A DNA stretch of 61,902 nucleotides from Paludibacteraceae bacterium (GCA_024400125.1 JAKSNG010000007.1:1-61902), one strand, 5' to 3'. Shown: positions 1 to 9,442, counted from the first letter of the stretch. Notes: a model not told the origin generated them from the sequence alone. Numbers and translations: made by a program.

Positions 1-51
1 TGCGTTGGTTTCTATGGGGACCCTAAAAAAGAGGGAAAACGAAGGGTTGGA

Positions 52-205
52 GAGTGTCGACCGAGTGTCGACCGAGTGTCGACTCAAAAGACTTTTTATC
101 GGCTAAAAAAACGCCACAAAACGGGAGTCAAGTTCGCCCATACTTCGGGACCATCTCGGGACCACCCTAAGACAAGCCAAACCAAAATTTTTGAGCAAAA
201 AAATC
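52..205 (-). repeat. Intergenic repeat, copy 1, with 3 x 11-bp tandem array
   Basis: Positions 52-84 are three head-to-tail copies of the 11-mer GAGTGTCGACC (last base varies). Positions 129-195, read on the minus strand, closely match 23573-23640 on the plus strand: both share the blocks TTGTCTTAGGGTGGTC or CTGTCTTAGGGTGGTC and TGGTCCCGAAGTA. In both places the core is followed, in the same relative orientation, by an 11-bp tandem array. No gene is visible in 1-216. This looks like a dispersed non-coding repeat family. Confidence 0.7.
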
Positions 206-216
206 CGCCGCAATGA

Positions 217-738
217 CTAATATAGCTCCATAAACTCGTATGAGTTGGAGAGGGTGCTGAGGTAACGCATGAACTCCGATAACGAGATGACAACCGTTCC
301 TGTACAGTCATTTGGATGAAACGACAATGTGGACGCTTCCTGCAAATGTGCGTCTAAAAACAATATCACATGATGCTCCGTGTCATTTATCAGCCCAAAA
401 GGAGACACCGAACCTGGCTCCAAACCTAAATAACGAAGCATACGCTCCGGAGATGCAAAACTCAACTTACCTGGCGACGGCTTCCCAGCCGATTGAAGAC
501 GACACTTGAGACGCTGCTCTAAATCGTGTATATCCAATTCGTGGTGACAATCAAAACATACTAAATAATGCTGATTGCCCTTGTGATTGCGCAGAAAAAT
601 ATTCTTGCAATGCACCGAACCGTCTTCACGCCACCAGCGCATCGCTTCCTCGATGCTCTTGCCCTCCGGATGGTCGTATGATTCGTATGTGATATGATGC
701 GATTCTAAGTAATCGTAAACGATTTCTTTGCGTGTCAT
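217..738 (-). CDS. Prolyl-tRNA editing protein (YbaK/ProX-type deacylase)
   Basis: This 173-residue protein is a free-standing trans-editing domain that hydrolyses mischarged Ala- or Cys-tRNA(Pro). It has the family marks: a Lys in the segment HCKNIFLRNHKG near residue 45, and the conserved block GSVSPFGLINDTEHHVILFL at about residues 108-127. The length fits the ProX/PrdX family of 160-180 residues. The ATG at 738 overlaps the stop of the upstream psuG by four bases (ATGA), so it is probably translationally coupled and is the last gene of the hppA operon. Whether it prefers Ala or Cys cannot be told from the sequence. Confidence 0.88.
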   Translation of the reverse strand: MTRKEIVYDYLESHHITYESYDHPEGKSIEEAMRWWREDGSVHCKNIFLRNHKGNQHYLVCFDCHHELDIHDLEQRLKCRLQSAGKPSPGKLSFASPERMLRYLGLEPGSVSPFGLINDTEHHVILFLDAHLQEASTLSFHPNDCTGTVVISLSEFMRYLSTLSNSYEFMELY

Positions 739-1649
739 AATTGAGTAAGTGCAACTGCCGTACGTGCTGCCAGACGTGCATTGTTGAGTACCAACTGGAT
801 ATTAGAAGCCAGACTGTCGCCACCCGTCAAATCTTTAATCTTTGCCAATAAGAATGGAGTGGTCTCTTTACCCTTGATACCCAATCGACGTGACTCTGCG
901 ATGGCTTCGTCAATTGCCTTATTAATCACTTCTGCCGGCATGGAGTACTCCTCTGGAATAGGATTGGTGACTAACATACCTCCGTGCAGACCCATAGACA
1001 TCTTTGCCTGAAAGGCTGCTGCTAACTCCTCTGGGGTATCAATGCGATAATCTACTTTGAAGCCCGAATGGCGCGTGTAGAACGCAGGCAACTCTTCCGT
1101 GCCATAACCTAATACAGGAACACCTTTGGTCTCCAAATACTCCAAGGTCAGACCTAAGTCCAAAATAGATTTAGCACCTGCACAAATAACCATAACAGGC
1201 GTCTGTGCTAATTCTTCCAAGTCGGCTGAGATATCCATAGTTGTCTCCGCGCCACGGTGAACGCCACCTATGCCGCCTGTCGCAAAAATCTTGATTCCTG
1301 CCATAGCCGCAATAATCATTGTCGTTGTCACGGTGGTTGCACCATCTTCGCCACGTGCAATCAGCACTGGCAAATCACGACGACTCGCTTTGGTAACGGC
1401 TTGACCTTTCTTGCCGAGATACTCAATTTCTTCGGGTGTGCAACCCGCTTTCAGTTTGCCTCCAATAATGGCAATCGTAGCCGGCACAGCTCCGTTGTCA
1501 CGGATGGTTTGCTCAACACGCAATGCCGTCTCTACATTCTGAGGGTAGGGCATACCGTGAGAAATAATGGTTGACTCAAGAGCTACTACTGGAAGCCCTT
1601 TTTTAATAGCGTTCTCCACTTCAGGAGAGAGTGATAGATACTGATTCAT
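735..1649 (-). CDS. psuG: Pseudouridine-5'-phosphate glycosidase
   Basis: This 304-residue enzyme reversibly cleaves pseudouridine 5'-phosphate to uracil and ribose 5-phosphate. The N-terminal block ALESTIISHGMPYPQN (about residues 23-38), the ATGGIGGVHRGAE segment (about 123-135) and the C-terminal TPFLLAKIKDLTGGDSLASN segment are all typical of PsuG, and the length is normal. Its start lies 29 bases inside the end of the upstream kinase gene in another frame, so the two are translationally coupled, as expected for a psuK-psuG pair that salvages pseudouridine from RNA turnover. Confidence 0.93.
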   Translation of the reverse strand: MNQYLSLSPEVENAIKKGLPVVALESTIISHGMPYPQNVETALRVEQTIRDNGAVPATIAIIGGKLKAGCTPEEIEYLGKKGQAVTKASRRDLPVLIARGEDGATTVTTTMIIAAMAGIKIFATGGIGGVHRGAETTMDISADLEELAQTPVMVICAGAKSILDLGLTLEYLETKGVPVLGYGTEELPAFYTRHSGFKVDYRIDTPEELAAAFQAKMSMGLHGGMLVTNPIPEEYSMPAEVINKAIDEAIAESRRLGIKGKETTPFLLAKIKDLTGGDSLASNIQLVLNNARLAARTAVALTQL

Positions 1650-2595
1650 TGTTATCTGTAATTAAAGTTCGTGTCTTAGGATTAAGTGAGGACAACTCCT
1701 CAAGGAGGTTGGGATTAACCACCGAACTGACCTCAATTGTGGCTTTCGATGCCATCAGTCCATATTGTGTACAATCTGGAAAAGATACACCTTGCAAGAA
1801 TGCAAATGCCAATCCAGATATAAAAGCGTCACCACAACCGTTCGTATCTACAATACGTGCGGGAGGAAGTGACGGAATAGCGAGAGTGGAGTGCTGATGA
1901 GCAGAGGAGGCGGTCACACCTCGTGCACCATCTGTGATATAGATATGCTCCGCACCTAAATCGTGCAAAAGCGTCAGCAGACGATGAGGGTCTTTGCCTA
2001 TCTCTGCACCTAAAATATGTTGTGACTCAATCTTATTCAATTTGAGCGTGTGCAATCGCGGACATTGTGCTTCCTGCAAAGCTTGTGCAATACGAACGGC
2101 TTTCTTGCTGGAAACCGTGTCAGCCATCATTGGAACTGTGCAGTTATCTAATAGATAAACCATAGCCGCTACAGGCAAGTTGGCATCAAAAAGAACCAAC
2201 TGTGAACGATTGATGTCATCTATGCGTGTCTCTAAAAAAGCTGGCGTGAGATATTCCTCAATAATAGCCACATCCGCCGCTCCTGCCTGCATCTGTCCCT
2301 GCGTGTTGTTGACGCAAAGGAACATCGAACTGCGTGCGCCATTAGGCGTGGCACTCAAATGCAAATCAAAACCTAATCGCTTGCACTCTTTTTTCGCCAA
2401 GTCTCCAAGATAATCGTCACCAAAGAGAGTGATAAACTGCACATTCTCACCCAATAAACTCAGATTATGGGCATAGTTCTTGCCCACACCTCCAACTCCC
2501 ATCACAATGCGAGACGGATTGGAGTCGTGTGCTGCAAAACCTGACAATGTCGTGGCAATAATATCTATGTTGGTGGCACCAATGACTGTAATCAT
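1621..2595 (-). CDS. psuK: PfkB-family kinase, probable pseudouridine kinase
   Basis: This 324-residue ribokinase-like sugar kinase has an N-terminal glycine pair (VMGVGGVGKNYAHNLSLLG, about residues 32-50) and the C-terminal anion-hole and catalytic-base motif DTNGCGDAF at about residue 250. PfkB members more often read GAGD; GCGD also occurs. The assignment to pseudouridine rather than another nucleoside or sugar rests on the overlapping psuG downstream. Product flow would be pseudouridine to pseudouridine 5'-phosphate, then cleavage by PsuG. It sits two bases after the aldehyde dehydrogenase gene in the same operon. Confidence 0.85.
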   Translation of the reverse strand: MITVIGATNIDIIATTLSGFAAHDSNPSRIVMGVGGVGKNYAHNLSLLGENVQFITLFGDDYLGDLAKKECKRLGFDLHLSATPNGARSSMFLCVNNTQGQMQAGAADVAIIEEYLTPAFLETRIDDINRSQLVLFDANLPVAAMVYLLDNCTVPMMADTVSSKKAVRIAQALQEAQCPRLHTLKLNKIESQHILGAEIGKDPHRLLTLLHDLGAEHIYITDGARGVTASSAHQHSTLAIPSLPPARIVDTNGCGDAFISGLAFAFLQGVSFPDCTQYGLMASKATIEVSSVVNPNLLEELSSLNPKTRTLITDNNESVSITLS

Positions 2596-2597
2596 AC

Positions 2598-3824
2598 TTA
2601 TTTAGTCTTAAAAGGTAACATTTTGAGTTTAGCGAGTAGCGGAAGCCGATTCCAACAACTTCTCACTTCTACTACTGCCCGACGATTGCTGAATGCCAAG
2701 AACGACTCACGATGATGATATTTTCCCATACCGGAGTTACCTACGCCACCAAACGGCATACGCGGATTGACAATGTGCAACAACGTATCATTGATGACTG
2801 CACCTCCGCTGGAAGTGTGACGAGTAACGTCTTTACCTTTGCGAATACTACCGAAGTAATATAAAGCAAGTGGCTTCTCATGTTCGTTGACATAATCAAT
2901 CGCTTCTTGCGTGGTAGTGAATGTGCGATGTGGAAATTCAGGACCAAATATCTCTTGTTGCCAAACATCTTCTACATGTGGACGTACTTTGCGTACAATA
3001 TCATTATGTGTGCGCAGCTGCGTGCGCGCCTCTTCCAATAATGTCAAGAACGATTCTGCAATATCTTCGTGCAAGAGCAAGTAGTCCGGCGCAATACAAG
3101 TTTGCCCATTATTGAGCGTCTTACCCCACGCAATACGCTGTGCAGCGGCTTTGAGATCTGCCTCCTTATCTACAATACACGGCGACTTACCGCCTAACTC
3201 AAGTACACACGGTGTGAGATGTTGAGCTGCTGCGCTCATAACCGTCTTGGCTAAGGCTGGGCTACCTGTAAAGAAAATCATGTCCCAGCGAAGATTGAGC
3301 AATGCCGTATTGACGTCTCTGTGCCCCTCGACAATGTCGATATACTGCGGGTCAAAGTGCTGATGAATCATTTCATAGAGCACGTGACTCACATTCGGAA
3401 CGTAGGGCGAGGGCTTGAGCATCGCACAACAACCTGCACTAATCGCTCCGACGAGAGGGCAGAGTAGAAGATTAACGGGATAATTCCACGGCGCAATAAT
3501 AAGTGCTGTTCCTAAAGGCTCATAGTGGATGTAACTGTGTGACGGCATCACGAGTAGCGATGGTCTCACACGCTCGTCTTTTGCCCAACGGGAGAGGTGA
3601 CGAATAGCAGTACGTATCTCGTCCCGCACAATCATTATCTCCGTCATAAAAGCCTCTTGACGAGTCTTGCCCATATCTGTCCACAAAGCCTCATAGAGTC
3701 GTTCTTCGTACTCTGTGAGCGCACTATCTAATGTGCGCAGTTGTTGCTTTCGCCATTGTATAGCAAGCGTTTCTCCACGAAGGAACAACGCCCGCATAGA
3801 ATCGTTGTGAATGTCTGTAAGCAT
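2598..3824 (-). CDS. Aldehyde dehydrogenase, ALDH3-like, internally shortened
   Basis: This 408-residue NAD(P)-dependent aldehyde dehydrogenase is of the class-3/coniferyl type. Visible motifs are APWNYP (111-116), FFTGS (184-188), the general-base Glu in ELGGKSP (E209), the nucleophile in NNGQTC (C243), EIFGP (291-295) and the C-terminal MPFGGVGNSGMGKYH. Family members normally carry about 60 more residues between the catalytic Cys and EIFGP, including a stretch around RYIAPTIL. Here HNDIVRKVRPHVEDVWQQ joins the two parts directly and in frame. Catalytic residues are kept but folding may be affected. It lies three bases after the hppA stop. Confidence 0.85.
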   Translation of the reverse strand: MLTDIHNDSMRALFLRGETLAIQWRKQQLRTLDSALTEYEERLYEALWTDMGKTRQEAFMTEIMIVRDEIRTAIRHLSRWAKDERVRPSLLVMPSHSYIHYEPLGTALIIAPWNYPVNLLLCPLVGAISAGCCAMLKPSPYVPNVSHVLYEMIHQHFDPQYIDIVEGHRDVNTALLNLRWDMIFFTGSPALAKTVMSAAAQHLTPCVLELGGKSPCIVDKEADLKAAAQRIAWGKTLNNGQTCIAPDYLLLHEDIAESFLTLLEEARTQLRTHNDIVRKVRPHVEDVWQQEIFGPEFPHRTFTTTQEAIDYVNEHEKPLALYYFGSIRKGKDVTRHTSSGGAVINDTLLHIVNPRMPFGGVGNSGMGKYHHRESFLAFSNRRAVVEVRSCWNRLPLLAKLKMLPFKTK

Positions 3825-3827
3825 GAA

Positions 3828-6038
3828 TTATAACAAGTGGCAACTTACGGTTAGACCTGCCATCACGATGCTGACCATAGACATCAGTTTGATTAAGATA
3901 TTCAGCGATGGACCAGATGTGTCTTTGAATGGGTCACCAACGGTGTCGCCTACGATGGTAGCTTTATGGCAATCGCTGCCCTTACCTCCAAAGTGACCTT
4001 CTTCCACATATTTCTTAGCGTTGTCCCAAGCGCCACCTGCGTTAGCCATGAAGACGGCTAAAACAAAGCCTGTAGCCAATCCGCCAATGAGCAGACCTAA
4101 CACGCCTGCTACACCGAGAATTAGTCCGGTGAAGATAGGAACGATAATGGCTAAGATAGAAGGCAATAACATCTCGTGTTGAGCACCTTTAGTAGAGATA
4201 GCTACGCAACGCGCATAGTCGGGGTCAGCTTTGCCTTCCAAAATACCTTTGATAGTTTGGAACTGACGACGCACTTCCTCTACCATCTTTTGTGCTGCAC
4301 GACCGACAGCGTTCATTGTCAAGCCGCAGAACAAGAATGCCATCATAGACCCGATGAATACACCCACTAATACGATAGGGTTCATCAAGTTTACGTGATA
4401 TGCTTCCATAAAATCGACGAGGGTGGCTTTGGCTGCCTCTACACCATTGGGCAAAATCTCACCGGTACGAATAAGTGCAATCTTAATCTCTTCCACGTAT
4501 GAAGCCAAGAGAGCGAGTGCTGTGAGGGCTGCTGAACCGATAGCAAAACCTTTGCCGGTAGCAGCAGTTGTGTTGCCAAGTGCATCCAATGCGTCTGTGC
4601 GTTGACGAACTTCGGGGGCAAGACCAGACATCTCTGCGTTACCGCCTGCATTATCTGCAATTGGACCATAGGCGTCTGTAGCCAATGTGATACCGAGTGT
4701 GGACAACATTCCAACAGCTGCAATACCGATACCATATAGACCCATAGAGAGGTTAGTGGCATTGAATTCAAGTGAGAAACCGTTTGCGCATAGATAGGCT
4801 AGTACAATAGCTACACCTACCGTCACTACTGGAATAGCAGTAGATAACATACCAAGACCTAAACCACTAATAATTACTGTAGCTGAGCCCGTCTGCGAAC
4901 TTTCGGACACTTTTTGAGTGGGTTTATAGGATTGTGAAGTGTAGTATTCTGTTGATTTGCCGATAATCACGCCTGCGAGCAGTCCGACTACGACTGAGAG
5001 AGAAACCTGCCACCATTGATTGGTGTCCGTACCAAAAAGCCATGCAAAGATACCAAATGTAACGGCTGCAATAAGGAAAGCGGCAGTGTTAGTACCACGA
5101 GCAAGTGCCTTGAGCAGATGATCCATGTCAGCACCTTCTTTGGTCTTGACGAGATAAATACCGATGATAGACAGCAGTACACCAAATGCTGCGATGAGGG
5201 ATGGAGCGAGAACGGCTTTGAGTTGCATTCCCTCTACTGCGGAAGTAGCAAAAGCAGATGCACCTAATGCCATTGTTGCTAAGATAGAACCAGCATAACT
5301 CTCGTATAAGTCAGCACCCATACCAGCCACGTCACCTACGTTGTCACCTACGTTGTCTGCAATCGTAGCAGGGTTACGTGGATCGTCTTCAGGAATGTTA
5401 TATTCGGTTTTTCCAACGAGGTCTGCGCCTACGTCTGCAGCCTTAGTATAAATACCTCCGCCTACGCGTGCGAAGAGCGCTTGTGTCGAAGCACCCATAC
5501 CGAAGGTGAGCATCGTAGTCGTAATCGTGATGAGATCAGCGTCTGCACCTACCATTGCGAGTAGTCCTGTACCATTGAGAACCAAGAACCAGCCTGCGAT
5601 GTCTAACAAAGCCAAACCAACTACTACGAGACCCATAACGGCACCGCTGCGGAAAGCGACTTGCAGACCAGCATTGAGCGACTGACGAGCAGCATTTGCT
5701 GTACGAGCAGAAGCATAGGTCGCTGTTTTCATACCGAAGAATCCTGCTAAACCAGAGAAGAATCCACCAGTCAGGAAAGCGAACCAAACAATACCATTTT
5801 GCAATTTGAAATACGCCATGATGGCGAAGATAGCAGCCAAAATAACAAAGACGATGGTAACGACTTTGTACTGCTGTTTGAGATACGCCATGGCACCTTT
5901 GCGCACGTGCTCAGCAATTTTGCGCATTAAATCTGTGCCTTCATCTTTTCCCAACATGTTGCGGTAAAAGTAGTAGGCAAAACCGAGAGCTAAAACCGAT
6001 GCCGCTAAAACGACATACATTAATGATGTTAATTCCAT
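3828..6038 (-). CDS. hppA: Membrane-bound ion-translocating pyrophosphatase
   Basis: This integral inner-membrane enzyme of 736 residues with about 16 membrane spans couples PPi hydrolysis to export of H+ and/or Na+. The PPi/Mg-binding signatures are present: DNVGDNVGDVAGMGADLYES, DAYGPIADNAGGNAEMSG and GDTVGDPFKDTSGPSLN. The segment GNTTAATGKG carries Ala where K+-independent enzymes have Lys, which points to the K+-dependent class. Na+ versus H+ specificity is not decided here. I use the ATG at 6038, because a longer frame to 6083 would begin inside the -7 promoter element. It is the first gene of the operon and is expected to use PPi made by the nearby PPDK and by biosynthesis. Confidence 0.95.
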   Translation of the reverse strand: MELTSLMYVVLAASVLALGFAYYFYRNMLGKDEGTDLMRKIAEHVRKGAMAYLKQQYKVVTIVFVILAAIFAIMAYFKLQNGIVWFAFLTGGFFSGLAGFFGMKTATYASARTANAARQSLNAGLQVAFRSGAVMGLVVVGLALLDIAGWFLVLNGTGLLAMVGADADLITITTTMLTFGMGASTQALFARVGGGIYTKAADVGADLVGKTEYNIPEDDPRNPATIADNVGDNVGDVAGMGADLYESYAGSILATMALGASAFATSAVEGMQLKAVLAPSLIAAFGVLLSIIGIYLVKTKEGADMDHLLKALARGTNTAAFLIAAVTFGIFAWLFGTDTNQWWQVSLSVVVGLLAGVIIGKSTEYYTSQSYKPTQKVSESSQTGSATVIISGLGLGMLSTAIPVVTVGVAIVLAYLCANGFSLEFNATNLSMGLYGIGIAAVGMLSTLGITLATDAYGPIADNAGGNAEMSGLAPEVRQRTDALDALGNTTAATGKGFAIGSAALTALALLASYVEEIKIALIRTGEILPNGVEAAKATLVDFMEAYHVNLMNPIVLVGVFIGSMMAFLFCGLTMNAVGRAAQKMVEEVRRQFQTIKGILEGKADPDYARCVAISTKGAQHEMLLPSILAIIVPIFTGLILGVAGVLGLLIGGLATGFVLAVFMANAGGAWDNAKKYVEEGHFGGKGSDCHKATIVGDTVGDPFKDTSGPSLNILIKLMSMVSIVMAGLTVSCHLL

Positions 6039-6080
6039 GATTTTGTATATTAAATTAGTGTGTTTGTAAAATCCAAGTTG

Positions 6081-6112
6081 CAAAAGTACTGCTTTTTTTT
6101 GAATTTTCCAAA
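6081..6112 (-). promoter_or_regulatory. Promoter of the hppA operon
   Basis: On the minus strand TTTG (6109-6112), 20 bases and then TACTTTTG (6081-6088) match the Bacteroidota sigma-ABfr consensus TTTG-N19/20-TANNTTTG. Transcription should start near 6074, leaving a leader of about 36 bases before the ATG at 6038. Confidence 0.8.
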
Positions 6113-6148
6113 TCTACCCCGTATTTTTTTAAGAAAAAAGCGTTTTTT

Positions 6149-6180
6149 CTTGCATATATCATAAAATTGTTGTATCTTTG
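6149..6180 (+). promoter_or_regulatory. Promoter of the lipoprotein-ppdK unit
   Basis: CTTG (6149-6152), 20 bases and TATCTTTG (6173-6180) form a Bacteroidota-type promoter reading toward the gene at 6259. It is divergent from the hppA promoter, with about 40 bases between them. Confidence 0.75.
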
Positions 6181-6258
6181 CGCGATTTTTTGCTGAAACG
6201 TATTCGATTATAGGAATATACAACTAAATTATTTATCAACAATCTAATTTTTTGAATT

Positions 6259-6678
6259 ATGAAAAAAGTATTGTATGCATTTGTTGCAGTCGTATTAGCA
6301 TTCGTGCTCAATTCGTGCTATTATGAAGAATCTGCTTTCTTTGTTGAGTGGGGTTACGACTTGGAGGGTGATGGTGTGCCTCGTTTGGACAATATGAACA
6401 TGGCATTGATTTTAGATGCAACATTATTTAACGCTATGGATAAGGCTTTTGATAATCAAGGAGGTTTTACATTGAGCCCAAGCAGACATGCAGAGGCTAT
6501 TCACTATGACGCGATGAACGTAAATAGGATAGAATCTGTAGTGAAGTCTCGTGTAGAGAGTGCTATATCTACTCTTCCTGTTGATTATAAGACAATCTAT
6601 ACACAAGATTTTATTGTACGTTATACAACGAATCAAGAGAAGTTTGTCGAAGTATATCGTAAAAATTTGAGTAAATAA
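6259..6678 (+). CDS. Small lipoprotein of unknown function
   Basis: A 139-residue protein with a lipoprotein signal: a basic start, a hydrophobic core and a lipobox ending in NSC at residue 20. It would be lipidated and held in the outer or inner membrane. The mature part has no domain I recognise. It ends 34 bases before ppdK with no terminator visible between them, so the two are probably transcribed together, although a functional link is not obvious. Confidence 0.75.
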   Translation: MKKVLYAFVAVVLAFVLNSCYYEESAFFVEWGYDLEGDGVPRLDNMNMALILDATLFNAMDKAFDNQGGFTLSPSRHAEAIHYDAMNVNRIESVVKSRVESAISTLPVDYKTIYTQDFIVRYTTNQEKFVEVYRKNLSK

Positions 6679-6712
6679 GTTTATAAATTCAATCTAAAAA
6701 TTATACAATCAA

Positions 6713-9442
6713 ATGGACAACAAAAAAAGAGTCTATACCTTCGGTAATGGACAAGCTGAAGGTAACGCTCAGATGCGCGAGCAATTGGGCGGAAAAGGTG
6801 CAAACTGCGCCGAGATGAACCTCGTTGGTGTTCCAGTTCCTCCTGGATTCACCATCACGACGGATGTATGTAACGAGTATTATCAAGTTGGTCAAGAGAA
6901 GATAGTTGAGCTTCTCAATGATGACGTGATGGCAGCTGTAAAGCACATCGAGAACTTGATGAATTGTAAGTTTGGTGATCCCAAGAACCCTCTGCTCGTC
7001 AGTGTTCGTTCAGGAGCACGAGCATCTATGCCGGGCATGATGGATACTATCTTGAACCTTGGTTTGAATGACGAAGTGGCTGAAGGCATGGTGGCTAAAA
7101 CCAATAACCCTCACTTCGTATATGATAGCTACCGCCGTTTCGTACAGATGTACGGTGACGTAGTATTGGGTATGAAACCCGTCAACAAAACCGATATTGA
7201 TCCATTCGAGAAGATTATCGAAGAGGTTAAGTCTATCCGTAACATCAAATTGGATAAGGACTTGAACGTAGATGAGTTGAAGTTACTTGTAGTTCGTTTC
7301 AAGACCGCTATCAAAGAGCAAACTGGTTCAGATTTCCCAACCAACCCAATCGAGCAACTGTGGGGCGCTATTTGCGCAGTCTTCCGCAGCTGGATGAATG
7401 AACGTGCTATCCTCTATCGTAAAATGGAAGGTATTCCAGACGAGTGGGGAACAGCTGTTTCTGTGATGGCGATGGTATTTGGTAACATGGGCGAGACATC
7501 TGCAACAGGTGTTTGCTTCAGCCGTGATGCTGGTAATGGTGAAAACTTATTCAATGGTGAGTATCTGATTAACGCACAAGGTGAAGACGTGGTTGCAGGT
7601 ATCCGGACTCCTCAACAAATTACCAAGATTGGTAGTCAACGTTGGGCAGAGCGCGCAGGTATCTCTGAAGAAGAGCGTCTCGCTAAATATCCTTCTATGG
7701 AAGAGGCTATGCCTGAGTTGTACAAAGAGTTGAATGAGATTCAATTCAAGTTGCAAGCTCACTACCGCGATATGCAAGATATGGAGTTCACCGTACAAGA
7801 AGGTAAACTGTGGTTCTTGCAAACTCGTAACGGTAAGCGTACTGGTACCGCTATGGTGAAGATTGCTATGGATATGGTACGCGAAGGCTTGATTACTGAG
7901 CAAGAAGCTATCTTGCGTTGCGAACCTCAAAAATTGGATGAGCTGCTTCACCCAGTATTTGATAAAGACGCGCTGAAGAGAGCCAAAGTGATTACTCAAG
8001 GTTTGCCAGCTTCTCCAGGTGCAGCTTGCGGTCAAATCGTTTTCCACGCAGATGACGCACAAGCTTGGCATAAAGATGGTCACAAAGTGATTATGGTTCG
8101 TATTGAGACTAGTCCTGAAGACCTCGCTGGTATGGCTTCTGCAGAAGGTATTTTGACTGCACGTGGTGGTATGACATCTCACGCAGCTGTTGTAGCTCGT
8201 GGTATGGGTAAGTGCTGCGTATCTGGTGCAGGTGCTATCTTGGTTGACTACAAAGCAAAGACTGTTACCATTGAAGGCGTTACCTATAAAGAAGGTGACT
8301 ACATAAGTCTGAATGGTTCAACAGGTCAAGTATATGCTGGTCAAATCCCAACTAAGGCTGCTGAGCTGAGTGGTGATTTCAAGGCATTGATGGATTTGTG
8401 CGACAAATATACTCGTCTGCAAGTTCGTACGAACGCAGATACTCCTCACGATGCACAAGTGGCTCGCGCTTTTGGTGCTAAAGGTATCGGTTTGACCCGT
8501 ACGGAGCACATGTTCTTCGACGATAAGAAGATTATTGCTATGCGTGAGATGATTTTGGCTAAAGACGCTGCTGGTCGTGAAAAAGCATTGGCTAAGTTGC
8601 TGCCTTACCAAAAGTCTGACTTCAAGGGTATTCTTGAGGCTATGGATGGTTGCCCAGTCAACATCCGTCTGCTTGACCCACCATTGCACGAGTTCGTTCC
8701 TCATGATTTAGCAGGTCAACAAACCATGGCTAAAGAGATGGGTATTTCTGTAGAAGAGATTCAACAACGTGTGAATAGTTTGGCAGAGAACAACCCAATG
8801 CTTGGTCACCGTGGTTGCCGTCTGGGTATCACATTCCCAGAGATTACTGCTATGCAGACTCGCGCTATCATGTCTGCTGCTTGCGAACTGAAGAAAGAGG
8901 GCAAGAACCCAATGCCAGAGATTATGGTTCCTCTGATTGGTATCTTATACGAGCTCAAACAACAGAAAGAAATCATCAACCGCGTTGCAAAAGAAGTCTT
9001 CGCTGAATATGGCGTAGAAGTTGAATACGAGGTAGGTACAATGATTGAGATTCCACGTGCAGCTCTGACCGCTGACCGTATCGCTACAGAAGCTCAATAC
9101 TTCTCATTCGGTACGAATGACTTGACTCAGATGACCTTCGGTTACAGCCGTGACGATATCGCTTCGTTCTTGCCTGTATATTTAGAGAAGAAGATTCTGA
9201 AAGCTGACCCATTCCAAGTCCTTGACCAAAAGGGTGTAGGTCAACTCATCAAGATGGCAGTTGAGAAAGGTCGTGCTATTCGTCCAGCATTGCGCACCGG
9301 TATCTGCGGTGAGCACGGTGGTGAACCTTCATCTGTTAAGTTCTGCGCACGTGTGGGAATGAACTACGCTTCTTGCTCACCATTCCGCGTTCCAATCGCT
9401 CGCTTGGCTGCTGCTCAAGCTGCAGTAGAAGACGCTGAATAA
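6713..9442 (+). CDS. ppdK: Pyruvate, phosphate dikinase
   Basis: This 909-residue cytosolic enzyme interconverts PEP, AMP and PPi with pyruvate, ATP and Pi. In order it has an ATP-grasp nucleotide domain (about 1-350), the phosphohistidine swivelling domain with GGMTSHAAVVARGMGK (about 480-496), and the PEP/pyruvate barrel with LLDPPLHEF, FGTNDLTQM and the terminal catalytic motif CGEHGGEPSS (about 863-872). The length is standard for PPDK. PPi turnover links it to the membrane pyrophosphatase transcribed divergently 0.7 kb away, and pyruvate links it to PFOR. A terminator follows. Confidence 0.97.
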   Translation: MDNKKRVYTFGNGQAEGNAQMREQLGGKGANCAEMNLVGVPVPPGFTITTDVCNEYYQVGQEKIVELLNDDVMAAVKHIENLMNCKFGDPKNPLLVSVRSGARASMPGMMDTILNLGLNDEVAEGMVAKTNNPHFVYDSYRRFVQMYGDVVLGMKPVNKTDIDPFEKIIEEVKSIRNIKLDKDLNVDELKLLVVRFKTAIKEQTGSDFPTNPIEQLWGAICAVFRSWMNERAILYRKMEGIPDEWGTAVSVMAMVFGNMGETSATGVCFSRDAGNGENLFNGEYLINAQGEDVVAGIRTPQQITKIGSQRWAERAGISEEERLAKYPSMEEAMPELYKELNEIQFKLQAHYRDMQDMEFTVQEGKLWFLQTRNGKRTGTAMVKIAMDMVREGLITEQEAILRCEPQKLDELLHPVFDKDALKRAKVITQGLPASPGAACGQIVFHADDAQAWHKDGHKVIMVRIETSPEDLAGMASAEGILTARGGMTSHAAVVARGMGKCCVSGAGAILVDYKAKTVTIEGVTYKEGDYISLNGSTGQVYAGQIPTKAAELSGDFKALMDLCDKYTRLQVRTNADTPHDAQVARAFGAKGIGLTRTEHMFFDDKKIIAMREMILAKDAAGREKALAKLLPYQKSDFKGILEAMDGCPVNIRLLDPPLHEFVPHDLAGQQTMAKEMGISVEEIQQRVNSLAENNPMLGHRGCRLGITFPEITAMQTRAIMSAACELKKEGKNPMPEIMVPLIGILYELKQQKEIINRVAKEVFAEYGVEVEYEVGTMIEIPRAALTADRIATEAQYFSFGTNDLTQMTFGYSRDDIASFLPVYLEKKILKADPFQVLDQKGVGQLIKMAVEKGRAIRPALRTGICGEHGGEPSSVKFCARVGMNYASCSPFRVPIARLAAAQAAVEDAE

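Noticed and set aside
6039..6083. Longer N terminus for the membrane pyrophosphatase
   Set aside because: It would start inside the -7 box of the operon promoter; the ATG at 6038 gives the standard protein.
7547..8182. Long minus-strand open frame of 211 codons inside ppdK
   Set aside because: It is opposite a clearly conserved gene and its product has no signal, domain or promoter.
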